64,000 nt of DNA, from the NCBI GenBank assembly GCA_012861695.1, contig JAAOOA010000163.1, forward strand, positions 33,501-97,500, read 5' to 3'. Both the position numbers and the translations under genes were made by a program. The notes beneath the pieces were generated by a model. It was given only the letters and a program-made list of their open reading frames with translations. It made no database searches and was not told the DNA's origin. The number at the start of each line of letters is the position of its first letter. The first letter of the stretch is position 1. Positions 1-18,233 of this stretch are shown one piece after another. The stretch is from Trematomus loennbergii. Taxonomy: Eukaryota; Chordata; Actinopteri; Perciformes; Nototheniidae.

Positions 1-99
1 TTTACATTTAGATTACCGAAACGTTTTTTCTCTCTATCAGATGATTTATCCAACCAATTTTTGTTGAAATCACAGAGCAAGATTATTTCCTTTCTGCAG

Positions 100-470
100 G
101 ATTGAGACAGGGATGGGCGGAGTCTGGATGTTTTTCTAATGTGAAAGACAGCAGTCCGGGTGATCTTTTGTATTGGGCGCAAATGAGAGAGAGCTGTCCA
201 GAAGGACATCAAGGCTCTTGACTTTGGTGGAATAGACCCAAAACTGACCCCTGGGGGACACCCAGCTGGACTTGTTGTTATTGAGTTATATATACTGTTT
301 TCTGTCTGTCAGGAAGGATTGCAGCACCAGTGATCCCAATGTCAGCCAGACATTTGATGAGCAGGGGGAGATGTAGTCAAAGGAATGCAGGTCGAGAAGG
401 ATGAGGATGTTGAGCAGTCAGGGCTGTTTTCAGTACTTTGTTTTGTGAGGAAACCGGTTTGCAATGGTTA
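100..470 (-). mobile_element. LINE (L2/CR1-like) reverse transcriptase fragment, C-terminal half
   Basis: Read on the minus strand, this stretch gives broken fragments of a non-LTR reverse transcriptase: a degenerate LDLHSFD block (the D-A-F-D region of the palm), SFLTDRKQYI, a damaged VPQG-like block, and VKSLDVLLDSSLSFAP near the end. No open frame survives. The upstream (N-terminal) half of a similar RT lies on the same strand at 2640-2965, so both pieces may come from one LINE interrupted by the 470-2640 material. The clade call rests on resemblance to the two better-preserved L2-like copies in this window. Confidence 0.6.
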
Positions 471-2640
471 ATGCAATAGCGTGGCGTGGGGAAAAAATTA
501 GCCAGGGGTCGGGGGGGTCAATGTAATAACGTAACCAGATTATTACATTACATGTTACTTGTTAAGACGCTTTTATCCAAAGCAACTTACATACTCAATA
601 CTGTGGACAATCCCCACAGGAGCAATTTGGGGTGAAGTGTCTCAGGGACACAACGACATGCTGACTGCAGTGGGGTTTGAACCTGTGACCCCCGGATCCA
701 AACACCAACGCACAACCCACTGCGCCACACGCCTCCAGATGAGTGATTACAGCGCCCGGTATCATTTTACACACATTTGTATTATACAGATGCAGGACTT
801 GCACACGCCTGTTATCTCTAACCGACAGGTCCGCACGCACTCTCCAGACGAAACTCTCTCGTCTTATAAATGTAAGCAATTTCTTATTAATTTATGCAGC
901 CCCCCCCCCCCCCTTAGTCTCTCTGTCTTCTTCCTGTTCATTACTCTCTCTGTCCTCTACTCTTTCTCTTTGTTCAATCTCTCCCTCGTTGTTCACTTTT
1001 TGCTCCTCTCACTTGTCGCTCCTGCCAGTGAATTAAAAGCAATTCAGCAATTTAGTTCATTTCACTTGTTTGTTTGCATTATTTTTTTATTTAAATCTGT
1101 TTTGTTTGATTCTCAAAAGAGAACAAAGATGGTGCAAATTGTGTGGTTTTATACAATTGTATGTTATTATGACATCATAACTGCAATAGATTATGTTGTT
1201 TTAAAATTATGCCTATTGTCTATAGTGTAAATGAAGACTATTGTTATAGATAAATAGATAGATAATAGATGGGGTTATTACGCCTACATTATTTTGTGTG
1301 ACTGTACCTGCAGTTCCTCCCTGACTTCCAGCACTTTCTCTCTCTCTCTTTCTCTCTGCCTGTCCTGTCTCTTCCTTACCAAAGCTGAGCTTCGACTGAC
1401 ATAGTCTTTTCATTATATCTGAGTCAGTGTAAAAAGAAAACAATACAATGTTATATCTTCAATGTTTTACTCAAATTGAAATGAAAGAAAACCATTAAAA
1501 AGTTTGTTAAAAGGTAAACCTTCTGACATTGGATGAATGTAATTAACTTTAGCTCTCTAGCTAGTTTATTCACGCAATTTAAACCAAAGTATAGCCTATA
1601 GCTGCAATATAAGTTAGTGTGCATGTTGTCGGACGTCCACGGACTAACGTAGTGCGTTCACAGGATCTGCTGGTCCTATGATGTCCTATGAGGAACAGAA
1701 ACACAAGCAGCCCACTGGACTCAGATCTCTAGATACCTCATCACTCCTCCGCTGCTCCGATACAAGTCCGGGCTGCGGTGGTTTGTTGATACATGTCGTC
1801 TTCTGTTTGCTTTAATCGAGGCTACGTAGTTATGCAGCGCCCCCATCGGCAGTACATGGAAGTACTACAAAGAACCCCGTTTAGTGCAGTTATTTCACAC
1901 GTTTTGTTATAGACACAGCTCGGAAATTATTACCGAGGTCCGGACCTCTGTGACCTCAATGGTGGATACAGCCCTGGTCACATTCACAAACTAAATCAGG
2001 AGACCTTTAAAGTTTTAAGTCCTATTCGCTCCTTTTTTCCTCTCTGTACACAGCTCCAGTTTGGGCATTGGCCTGTCATCAGATTTATTATTATTTTTAG
2101 TTGCTGCTGTAGCGGAAGTTTAGTCAAATAATTTTTGATTAAATACTCCAAATCTCCACCCTCCATAATTGCACTTGCTTCAGTTGCTTGCTACTTTCTA
2201 ACGGCGGTGATGACAGTTACAGTACGAACTGAAGTTGAAGCGATTTGATTGGATTGTGAGGCAAGGGAAGCCAGCCGCCTCTGGCTTCCCTTGGCATGGC
2301 CCTGACCAATCACAGGTTGGCAGGGGCATGACGTGAGCCTCATCTGATTGATCAATCCCTCCATTTTTTTCACCAAGGTAAGCCAATTTCGGCTGGCCTC
2401 CTCTCGCAACAGTGAGTGCAATCTACTGTTTTACCATAACATTTAGAGGGGCGCTGTTTCACCCTTTGTAAAATACTCAATGAGAATGGGGGAGAGATGG
2501 GCCGGCAGCAACACACAGCAAAGAAGAATTACCGAAACTAAACAAAGTGTTTTTATTTATAAAAAATTATAACTACAGTCCGAAAAAACAGGGGAAGCCT
2601 GGCTTCCCTTGGCCTCCAGGAGAAAACGCCACTGGTTTCA
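470..2640. other. Non-genic repeat-rich stretch between two LINE halves
   Basis: No credible gene is visible. It contains a SINE (541-737), a pyrimidine-rich tract (about 900-1020) and a perfect 12-bp-stem hairpin at 2264-2293 (aagggaagccag, 6-base loop, ctggcttccctt). A related, shorter inverted motif recurs at about 2591-2617, which suggests a small foldback element. The open frames here read through low-complexity sequence and are not supported as coding. Confidence 0.5.
541..737 (-). mobile_element. tRNA-derived SINE
   Basis: On the minus strand the copy starts with a tRNA-like head: A box tggcgcagtgg, B box ggttcaaacccc. A body follows with catgtcgttgtgtccctgag, and a tail with gctttggataaaagcgtc. 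Head, body and tail match the copies at 15228-15410, 25301-25487, 29018-29201 and 59263-59451, so this is a multicopy Pol III retroposon. No acceptor-stem pairing indicates a functional tRNA. Confidence 0.85.
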
Positions 2641-2965
2641 TGGAGGTTGTTTGTGTCGAGGTGGGACGGAAGTTGACTGGCAACCACTCTTTGAAGAATG
2701 TTGGAAATGAAGGAGAGGTCGGAGATGGGCCTGTCATTGTTCAGATCAGCTCAGTAAGCACCAGGTTTTTTGAGAGTTGGTGTGGTTGCAGCCATTTTCA
2801 GGTAGGATGTTACAGTTCATGTGGAGAGGGAGGAATTGATGATTCTTGCGATCATGGGTGAGGCAGAGGGAAGCCATGCTTTGACCAGGACAGTCTGGAG
2901 GGGATCCAACTGACAGGTGGTGGGCTTGCATTTAAGGTTGAGCCCGGAGATGAACAGTTGCTGGT
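2640..2965 (-). mobile_element. LINE (L2/CR1-like) reverse transcriptase fragment, N-terminal half
   Basis: The minus-strand translation contains TTCQLDPLQTVLVKAWLPS, IINSSLST, a T..LKKPGA block and RPISDLSFISNILQRVV. This is the order expected in the fingers region of an L2/CR1 reverse transcriptase, just before the palm. Stops and frame changes show it is dead. It may be the N-terminal half of the fragment at 100-470. Confidence 0.65.
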
Positions 2966-2987
2966 GTGAAGCTGGAGAGCTTGTAAT

Positions 2988-3195
2988 GCAGTTTGCAGAC
3001 ATTTAGTATTTAACCTTTGAGTACACGCTGTACTGCAGTTTGCAGACATTTAGTATTTAACCTTTGAGTACACGCTGTACTGCAGTTTGCAGACATTTAG
3101 TATTTAACCTTTGAGTACACGCTGTACTGCAGTTTGCAGACATTTAGAATTTAACCTTTGAGTACATGCTGTACAGTACTGCAGTTTGCAGACAA
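2988..3195 (+). repeat. 47-bp minisatellite, about 4 copies
   Basis: Four near-identical direct copies of a unit running from tgcagtttgcagacatttag to the ctgtac at its end. The last copy has a small insertion (gtacagtac). The array lies just downstream of the BPI-like gene's 3' end. Confidence 0.9.
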
Positions 3196-3531
3196 TTATT
3201 ATATCTAAATATATTTGTATAAACTAACTTTGACGTACTGAATGTTTTTCTGGAATGATAAATGTTATGAAAGCAGGAAATACCCACTTTCTGAGTGATG
3301 CATCATGGGAATCATCATTGTGACACCTTCATGTTGATGTTTTATTCTTTACAAATATATAATTTATCACTGTGTACAGCTTTTTCTCAGACTGTTGAGG
3401 TGAATCTGTGTGTTGATTGGCTGTTAGCTTCAGGTGAAACATGAGAGCAGCAGTGTATTGCAGACACATTTAGAATAACAACACAAGGACATGAACAGTA
3501 TTCATACTTTATATTACTGTCTGTAATGTGA

Positions 3532-3537
3532 TTTATT
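3532..3537 (-). promoter_or_regulatory. Possible poly(A) signal of the BPI-like gene
   Basis: AATAAA on the minus strand, 10 bases past the predicted stop codon. This is unusually close to the stop, so another signal near 3342 (also AATAAA-like on the minus strand) may be the one used. Confidence 0.3.
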
Positions 3538-3546
3538 ACATTTCAC

Positions 3547-11192
<7,646 letters not shown>

Positions 11193-11451
11193 CGTGATGC
11201 AAAGCCTGCAACACAGGAAGAAGAAGATTATAAAAACATTGTTGAGCCGCTGCTCTCACACAGCAGCAGCCCCTCGTCGCTGTAATGCCTCTGATATTCG
11301 TTTTTTTTGGTCATCTAAATAGTTAGTTTCTCTAACTGTCATAACTTTATAACAGTTAATTAAAAAACTTAAAAACGGTTTCTTTAGTAAAGGTTGATAA
11401 AGCTACGATATGCTAAGTATTAGCAGTTACGTTTTAACAGGAAGTTCCAGC

Positions 11452-11700
11452 ACCTCAAGGGCCCTCAAGTCCCATCTGTTTGCCAAGGCCTTCGGCCCCT
11501 AATTCATTTGTTGCTTTGTCTGACTGTTTGTCTGACTGTTTGTCTGACTGTTTGTCTGACTGTTTGTCTGACTGTTTGTCTGACTGTTTGCCTTTTTGTT
11601 TTTTTAGTTTTGTTTGTTTTTACTCCTGTTTTTGTTTGTAAAGCGACCATGAAAGGCGCTATATAAATCCAAGCTATTATTATTATTATTATTATGTATG
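11452..11700 (+). mobile_element. 3' end of an L2-like LINE with an expanded 12-bp repeat
   Basis: The end of an ORF2 (KGPQVPSVCQGLRP-type region) is followed by a terminal tail, aaaggcgctatataaatcca, and (att)n. The same tail occurs at 55540-55790. Between them a 12-bp unit, tgactgtttgtc, is repeated about six times (11515-11590). It sits in the 5' UTR intron of the BPI-like gene. Confidence 0.75.
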
Positions 11701-12524
11701 TGTTAACTCATAATCTATAGAATATGTCTTATACTGCTCATGTATGTGGAAAATACTTGATGGAAGATTTGTAATAAACACAGTGTGAGAGTGCCCATTT
11801 AAAGCTATCTGAAGAAATGTTTAAATACATAAGAAATTAAATGCAACATTAATATGTTATATAAAGTGGATATACACATAATAATGCCACGTCACCATCT
11901 TAAATAGATATAACATATAAACACACACATTTTCTGGTAATAAAGCAACTCAAATTAAATCAGGCACTATAATAGTGAATGAACCTAAATGATGCTAAGA
12001 ACCATATCTCACAATGTGAAAACATTCAAAACATTTTATACAGAAAATAGTTCGATAAAACAATAGTGGCATCATGTGAACAAAATGACAGTTAAAGGGT
12101 AAAATATAGATAATAAATAGTATTTTAGAGACTTTTCAGTTTTGGGAATTTTCCTTTTCTCGAGGAAAAATGCAGAAAAAAGCAAAAGATTGCAATGATA
12201 ATAAAATGGATTCACATATGCTCACTGGGGAAATAAAAATGTTTAGAATCACGTTAAAATACTCATTTTGAAGAGGTTCTGGAAGTGACACTTTTCTTTT
12301 TAAATCTGACACTGCATCAAAGCATTCACATTACAGACACTGAAGTTATAACACACAGAAATCATTCAAACCCTTCGTTTAGGAAACTACAAAACACGTC
12401 AACTCCTGAATTAAATTATTAGAATTCATGATGAGAGCTAACATTAAAATTAAACAAGAGTTTAAAACAATATTTATATGAGTTACATAAATATAATAAG
12501 TATAATACAATATTAAAGCCATAC

Positions 12525-12582
12525 CTGAGGAGTGTCTGCAAAAGATCTGCTCAGAGTAACAGTACAAGCAGTACTACTTATA
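12525..12582 (-). promoter_or_regulatory. Predicted TATA promoter and 5' UTR exon of the BPI-like gene
   Basis: On the minus strand TATAAGTA (12582-12575) is followed about 30 bases later by a likely start site, a short leader with ttactctgagcag, and the exon end ctcag/gtatgg at 12525. The next exon has acceptor gtgttgcag at 11206-11208 and carries the ATG. Spacing and splice sites agree; expression is untested. Confidence 0.5.
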
Positions 12583-12591
12583 CTCTGAGAG

Positions 12592-12725
<134 letters not shown>

Positions 12726-13099
12726 ACCCTCACCTGTATTATAATATGGTGATGATGATAATCTATCAGTAGTTACATATTAACAGTTTAAAACGTTCTT
12801 AATTCATCTGTTCAAACCGACAAAACTTTATTGAGGGTGCAGGGATGACCATGCTGCTTAATAAAGCACCTGGGCTTTATTTAAACGTTATTTAAAATCA
12901 CAAAAACATTGATTAAATGACAATGTTCAGCCTTTTATCCAAAGCCACTCACTATGAGTGCAATAACATATGAAGATACAACTGAGAACAGAAGAAGAAC
13001 AATCATAATCAGAAAACCTTTATTCGTCCCACGGAGATCATGGAGTCTGTCACTTTCTGGATCTGTGGACGATCAACCTCCCAGACTCTGTTCAGAGAC

Positions 13100-13722
13100 G
13101 GGTAATGTCTTCCTTCACCGTAAGTCTCCCGTTAAAGAAGGGCCCACAAGTTCTCTAGGGTTTAGGTCAGGTGAGGAAGGGGACCATGTTACTATTCTTT
13201 GATCTGTCAGGCCCTTATTAGCTAGCAGTACTTTGAAGCAAGTGATGGAGCATTGTCCCTCCAGGTGTTGCAGTTCTGGAATATGACAGCACTGCAGATC
13301 AATGGGTTCCTAGCTTCATGTTTGATTCCTCTCAGAGCTTTGGCAGTTCATTTGCATATTGTTTTGACACCCTGTTGACTATTTGTAACAAAAACCTTTG
13401 ATGGTTTTGCAATCACGACCCAATATCTTAGCAATTTCAAGTGTGCTGCATCCCTCTGAAAGACATTTTACCATTTTTGACAGTCAGTTAAATCTATTTT
13501 TAGGCCCATTTTGCCTGAGGAAACAAAGCTGCCTAATAATTATGCACACATTATATAGGGTGTTGATCTCCTTAGGCCATACCCTCCCTCATTACACAAA
13601 TGCATCACCTTAAATCCAATACGCATTCAAGTTTACACAGCTTGGAGTTGGAAAATATGCATGAAAATGATGATATGGTCAAAATACTCACTTGCCTAAT
13701 AATTGTGCACACAGTGTATATA
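13100..13722 (-). mobile_element. Tc1/mariner-like transposon remnant
   Basis: The minus strand around 13480-13390 reads KCLSEGCSTLEIAKILGRD, a helix-turn-helix of Tc1-type transposases, followed by broken coding sequence. The right end carries cttgcctaataattgtgcac and acacagtgta, a typical fish Tc1-like terminus. No matching inverted end is visible on the left, and the catalytic region is absent, so this is a truncated fossil. Confidence 0.65.
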
Positions 13723-13732
13723 TTGCACATAA

Positions 13733-14965
13733 GTAGTGTTGCACAACAGGGATGTAGTCTTTGATGTTATATGTGTGTGGGGGGTCTACCAGGGGCCGTG
13801 GTGGCTGTAAAGTCTGACCGTGGAAGGAAGGACAATGAATTATAACACAAAAGATTGTATGTTAGTGTTCCTGTTATTAGTTTGGAAGTGAATCTGTGTG
13901 TGGATAAAACCAGAAGAGATCTGGAGGATTTCTTCTTGTTGTATTTTGAGGATAAATATGTGTAAAACTTTGGTATCACAAACGGTAATGTGTTTAGTTC
14001 CTAACAGAACATTGAATGCAGAGTTTAGAGTGATGTGTCCTGCTCAGAGTATGGAAATGAGTCAGAGATAGAGAAGAATGAAGTGTGTGTGATATCAGAT
14101 GCCAACGGCAGCTCATAAAGCACCAAATATATTCATATGGAGGACTTGTCTTCGTCTTCATCTTCAGGACGGCTCTGACACTTCCTGTATTCATCTCCCA
14201 GAGGGGACATTTACAACTCATTTCGGAAATTAGAAGAATTTTGAGCATTTCTGTCTTATTTCCATTCATGATCCTGGTGAAATAGTTCACAATAAGTTCC
14301 CCAACTAATTACAAGATCTCAATTATCTAAATATCCCATCTTTTTCAAATAAATCTCATCAAGCTCATTTGTACTTGTTCTATTGGCAGATTTTTCAACT
14401 CATAACAAGCGAAAACACCTTTTTGATTGATTGTTTTACTTGATTTTGAGCAGCATTTCTTCCAGTACAGTATATGTATATATATTTCACATAAGTTGTA
14501 TTGCACAACAGGAGTGTTATAATCTTTGTTATGTGTGTGTGGGGTCTACCAGGGCCGTGGTGTTTTTAGTCGTCTTCATTATATTGTTCAACTTCACTTA
14601 AATGAGCATTAATAATTACCCATATTCATAGTAAAAATGAATTATAAGATTGTACTGAAACAGTTATATCAGTCTGTGCTGTGTAATATGTTTGTGAATT
14701 AAACCTGAAGAAGGATTCCTTCTTGTTGTATGTTGAGGATAAATGTGTGTAAAACATTGCGTATCCCAAACGGTAAGGTGTTTTATTCCTAACAGAACAT
14801 TTAGAGTGATGTGTCCTGCTCAGAGTAAGGAAATGAGTCAGAGATAGAGAAGAATGAAGTGTGTGTGATATCAGATCACTGAGCCAACGGCAGCTCATAA
14901 AACACCAAACATTTTCATATGGAGGACTTGTCTTTGTCTTCATCTTCAGGACGGCTCTGTGTTTT
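13733..14965. repeat. Imperfect tandem duplication of about 0.5 kb
   Basis: Two copies, about 13733-14180 and 14497-14965, share several blocks in the same order: gttgcacaacagg, gtgtggggtctaccaggg, aggataaatatgtgtaaaac, tgatgtgtcctgctcagagt, agagaagaatgaagtgtgtg and atatggaggacttgtctt. About 300 bp separates them. I see no coding potential, and the function is unknown. Confidence 0.75.
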
Positions 14966-15227
14966 ATTCATTATAGGATTTAAAGTGACAGTACACCACT
15001 GAAACTGTGCAGAGACAGACCCTCATAAACTCTGCAGCAGAACCCCCGAGGATTTAAACAATATAATACAATCTATATATAAAAAAACATAATAATGATT
15101 TATACTAAACATTTCCATGTGGTGACTGACAGCTTAGATGTACACACTGAACAGACCTGAAAGCATAACAGACCAGTGGACTACAACAAATATTTTAATA
15201 TCGACATACAGGACAGATTCACACAGA

Positions 15228-15410
15228 ATGTAACTTGTCGCTTTTCTCCAAAGCGACTTACATACTCAATACTGTGGGCAATCCCCACAGGAGCAATTTG
15301 TTGTGAAGTGTCTCAGGGACACAACGACATGCTGACTGCAGTGGGGTTTGAACCTGTGACCATCTGACCCCCAGACCAAGGTTCTATCTACTGCGCCAAA
15401 GCTGGGGAAC
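15228..15410 (-). mobile_element. tRNA-derived SINE
   Basis: Same family as 541-737. On the minus strand the A box is tggcgcagtag and the B box ggttcaaacccc, and the tail is gctttggagaaaagcgacaa. A purine-rich aagaggg tract follows directly at 15420-15510. Confidence 0.85.
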
Positions 15411-16189
15411 AATAGTCTTGCAAGGGGGGGGTAAGAAAGGAGAAGAAGGGGGAAGAAGAAAAAGGAGGAAAAAAAGAGGGAAAAAAGAGAAAAGAGAAAA
15501 GAGGAAGAAAAAAACGATTCTCCTGCTCCCAATTCTCCTCATGTAGCATTTAAAAGTGTTTATATACAGTAGTGTTTCAAAAAAAGTATGTATTTGTTTA
15601 TTTCTTGCGGCGGAAAAAACATCCACAAGATTGCAGGATTGAATCCCAACTCCGTCAGTATTGAAGTGTATAATATATAGAACATGAGAGGAATAAAAGT
15701 GCTTGTGTTGCATATCTTCATTAGATATTGACTGATAAGACTTGTGTTATACAGTTAACTATTAATACGTTTCTATTAAATATTAAGTACAACTTATTTA
15801 CTTCTTTCAAGTTTATTAAATACTTTTTTTAAATCAGGGATAGTTTTTAAGTCACCAATATGGACTTTTATTGAAGCTCATTGTTTGTGTGCTGTGGATA
15901 AATAATTAAAATATAAATAACCATTACATTAATATCAACTAAGGTATAGGTTTTATAATTATTTTGTTTTTGGCTTTCGAACAGGTGAACGAAAAACTAT
16001 AGATATTCAAAACATAGCACTCCACTACAATTATTGGACAGACACTAGGTATACTTGAAAAAGCCAAACCTTTATTTTAAATTAGTTAAACATAATAACA
16101 TTTAAAACAGTAGTAAAACGGTACAACAAAATAATGATAATAACACTCGTAAATAGAAGATAAACATTATTATATACAATTTATACATA

Positions 16190-16222
<33 letters not shown>
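16190..16222. repeat. (AT)n microsatellite
   Basis: About 16 AT repeats in AT-rich sequence downstream of the gene at 16297-17583. Confidence 0.9.
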
Positions 16223-16228
<6 letters not shown>

Positions 16229-16296
16229 ACTATAAAACTGTAAACCAAACTATATACATAATTAAGTGTCAATGTCTATGGGGGCGGATATACTTT

Positions 16297-17583
16297 TCAC
16301 TTTTTGTTTTTCATGTCCTTCAGCCACTGCTCCTTTTGCAAAGCCTCAACCAAGGGGCAGTAAACAACTCCCTTGTACTGGCTGTGTCCAGTTTCCGCTG
16401 TGCGAAATTTCCCACACTTTTTGCACGTGTTGTGCACAACCTTGCGGGTCAGCTTTCGGGTGGCTGGAGCAGGAATAGGAGCAGGAAGAACAGAGGAGAG
16501 GCTGGCATTCAGAGCCTGTGGAGCAGCGACCTGGACCGGCACCTGTGAGGTCACTGGATTAAAAATCCAGGAGCAATGGCCCAAAGGTGAAGCAGGGAAG
16601 AGCTGTCGCTGCCGCACCATCTGAGGGCCAGAGGGAAGCTGGGGTGGAGCAGGGAATAGCTGCCGCACCATCTGAGGGCCAGAGGGAAGCTGGGGTGGAG
16701 CAGGGAATAGCTGCCGCACCATCTGAGGGCCAGAGGATGGAGCAGGGAATAGCTGCAGCTGGGGACGCAGCTTTACAGTTGCCGGTGTTGCTGTTGTGGG
16801 CGAGGCCTTCCTCTTTAGCTTTGCCTGGCCAACGGTGCTACTTGGAAGGATGTAATGGTAAGCAACACCTGGCTGGGGGGCTGCTGATTGGGGGCGAACA
16901 TTGGCAGGGGGAAGAGGGTCAGATGCCACAGACAGGCGGCTAGGCAAAACCAGCCCCTGCAACACCACTGCATGGTCTTCCCTTTTCACCCTCTTATTGT
17001 GCCACTGCACTAGGGTGGTGTGGCTCACGTCCACCAGCTGCAGGGTGGTCTGCTGCATAACTGTCCCATTGGACAGAATGCGGCGCCTGATTTTCCTGTA
17101 GTCCTCCAGGATGAGATCCCATCTTGACACTGTGCCAGTCCCCCTCTTCCTGGGACTACGGTGGATTACACAGAGCCTGACAAAGATTGCCTCAATCAGG
17201 CGGCAGCAATCTGGCCACTGTGCAAGTGGGGCAGTGGTGGTGAGAGCATGCCTCTTCAAACTCTCCACCCCTGGAGTGAACTCCTGCTTCTTTTTAGGAG
17301 ACCTGAACCGCCCTGTGTGCAGCCTGCTTTGATGTCTGGCAGCAAAAACCACCCTTTGCTTGTCATAGTCCAGCAGGTTCAGCCACAGAGCAACAATGTT
17401 GCTAACCTGAGGGAGGGAGAACACAGCACATAAGACAAGAATATCTCAAATTGTGAACTTGTATATGCACAGAGGAAAAGCAGCTTGACTGTTCATGATC
17501 CTGACCTGCTGGTTTGTTAGGACCATAGTCAGCTGGTTCCTGAGCTCCACCAGACACTCTGCCAAGCTGTCCACACCTCCCAC
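16297..17583 (-). CDS. Unidentified two-exon protein with C-terminal zinc-ribbon-like motif
   Basis: I do not recognise this gene. Exon 1 (from about 17583, end 17506) encodes a helical stretch (SLAECLVELRNQLTMVLTNQQ). A 99-base intron with donor gtcagg and acceptor ccctcag follows, and exon 2 (17406-16297) continues in phase with VSNIVALWLNLLDYDKQR. The middle is basic (RRRILSNG). A proline-rich part has a 17-residue unit, QLFPAPPQLPSGPQMVR, three times (a 51-bp minisatellite at about 16608-16745). The C-terminus has CKKCG, TGHSQYKG and YCP, a C-x2-C...H...C pattern like a zinc ribbon. The true start upstream of exon 1 is not resolved. It could be a host gene, or the accessory ORF of a DNA transposon given the surroundings; no catalytic motif is visible. 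Confidence 0.6.
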
Positions 17584-17589
17584 ACACAA

Positions 17590-18230
17590 AGTGAATTACA
17601 CACAAAACGAACACACAGCCTTCATGGGCTGTCAGAAATATAAAAACTTTATAAAATGGCAGTGAAAGGATCAGAAAAAGTTTCTGTGGAGAGTTGAGTT
17701 CTGCAGGTACATCCTGCAGACCTTGAAGGCAGCCCAGGGGTTTTCCTTAGTTTAGGAGGAGCCCCTGAATGCAGCACAGGGGTTTACCTTCATTTAGCAG
17801 GAATTTCCATAGACCCCCATGTTAAAATGCCCAACTTTACAGCAGAAAAAAAATGTTTCTACCCCTGGATGCAGGAAATATTATTATGGATATAGTTAGA
17901 TTCCACCTTCATGATTATGAATCTGTGAGTGAATTGTTTTATAACGCGACCCTTTTATTTATATTAGGTCTTAATGTTTTTGCATAAATTAGGGCGTGGT
18001 CACTTTGATGGACAGGTACGTGCCTCACTGTCAGCTGACAACAACTTGTCCACTCTGCTAGGCTACAACGTTAGCTAGTTGTAGTTACTGTACTTGACCC
18101 TTTAGCCATGTTCGTGGTGATTGTGCCAGTTTCCAATACAGGGTCAGCTGACAACTCGGCCTATGGTTAGTCGAAGCCTACGGCCTATGTTAAAGGACTT
18201 GTAGAGCGGGTTGATGATGGTAACAGATTC
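17590..18230. other. Non-genic stretch
   Basis: I see no gene here. A short internal repeat (gcccaggggttttccttag and gcacaggggtttaccttca) occurs at 17730-17800. Confidence 0.5.
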
Positions 18231-18233
18231 TTT

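Noticed and set aside
11515..11590. Short regular repeat that could look like an array
   Set aside because: A 12-bp tandem duplication within a LINE 3' end, no spacers.
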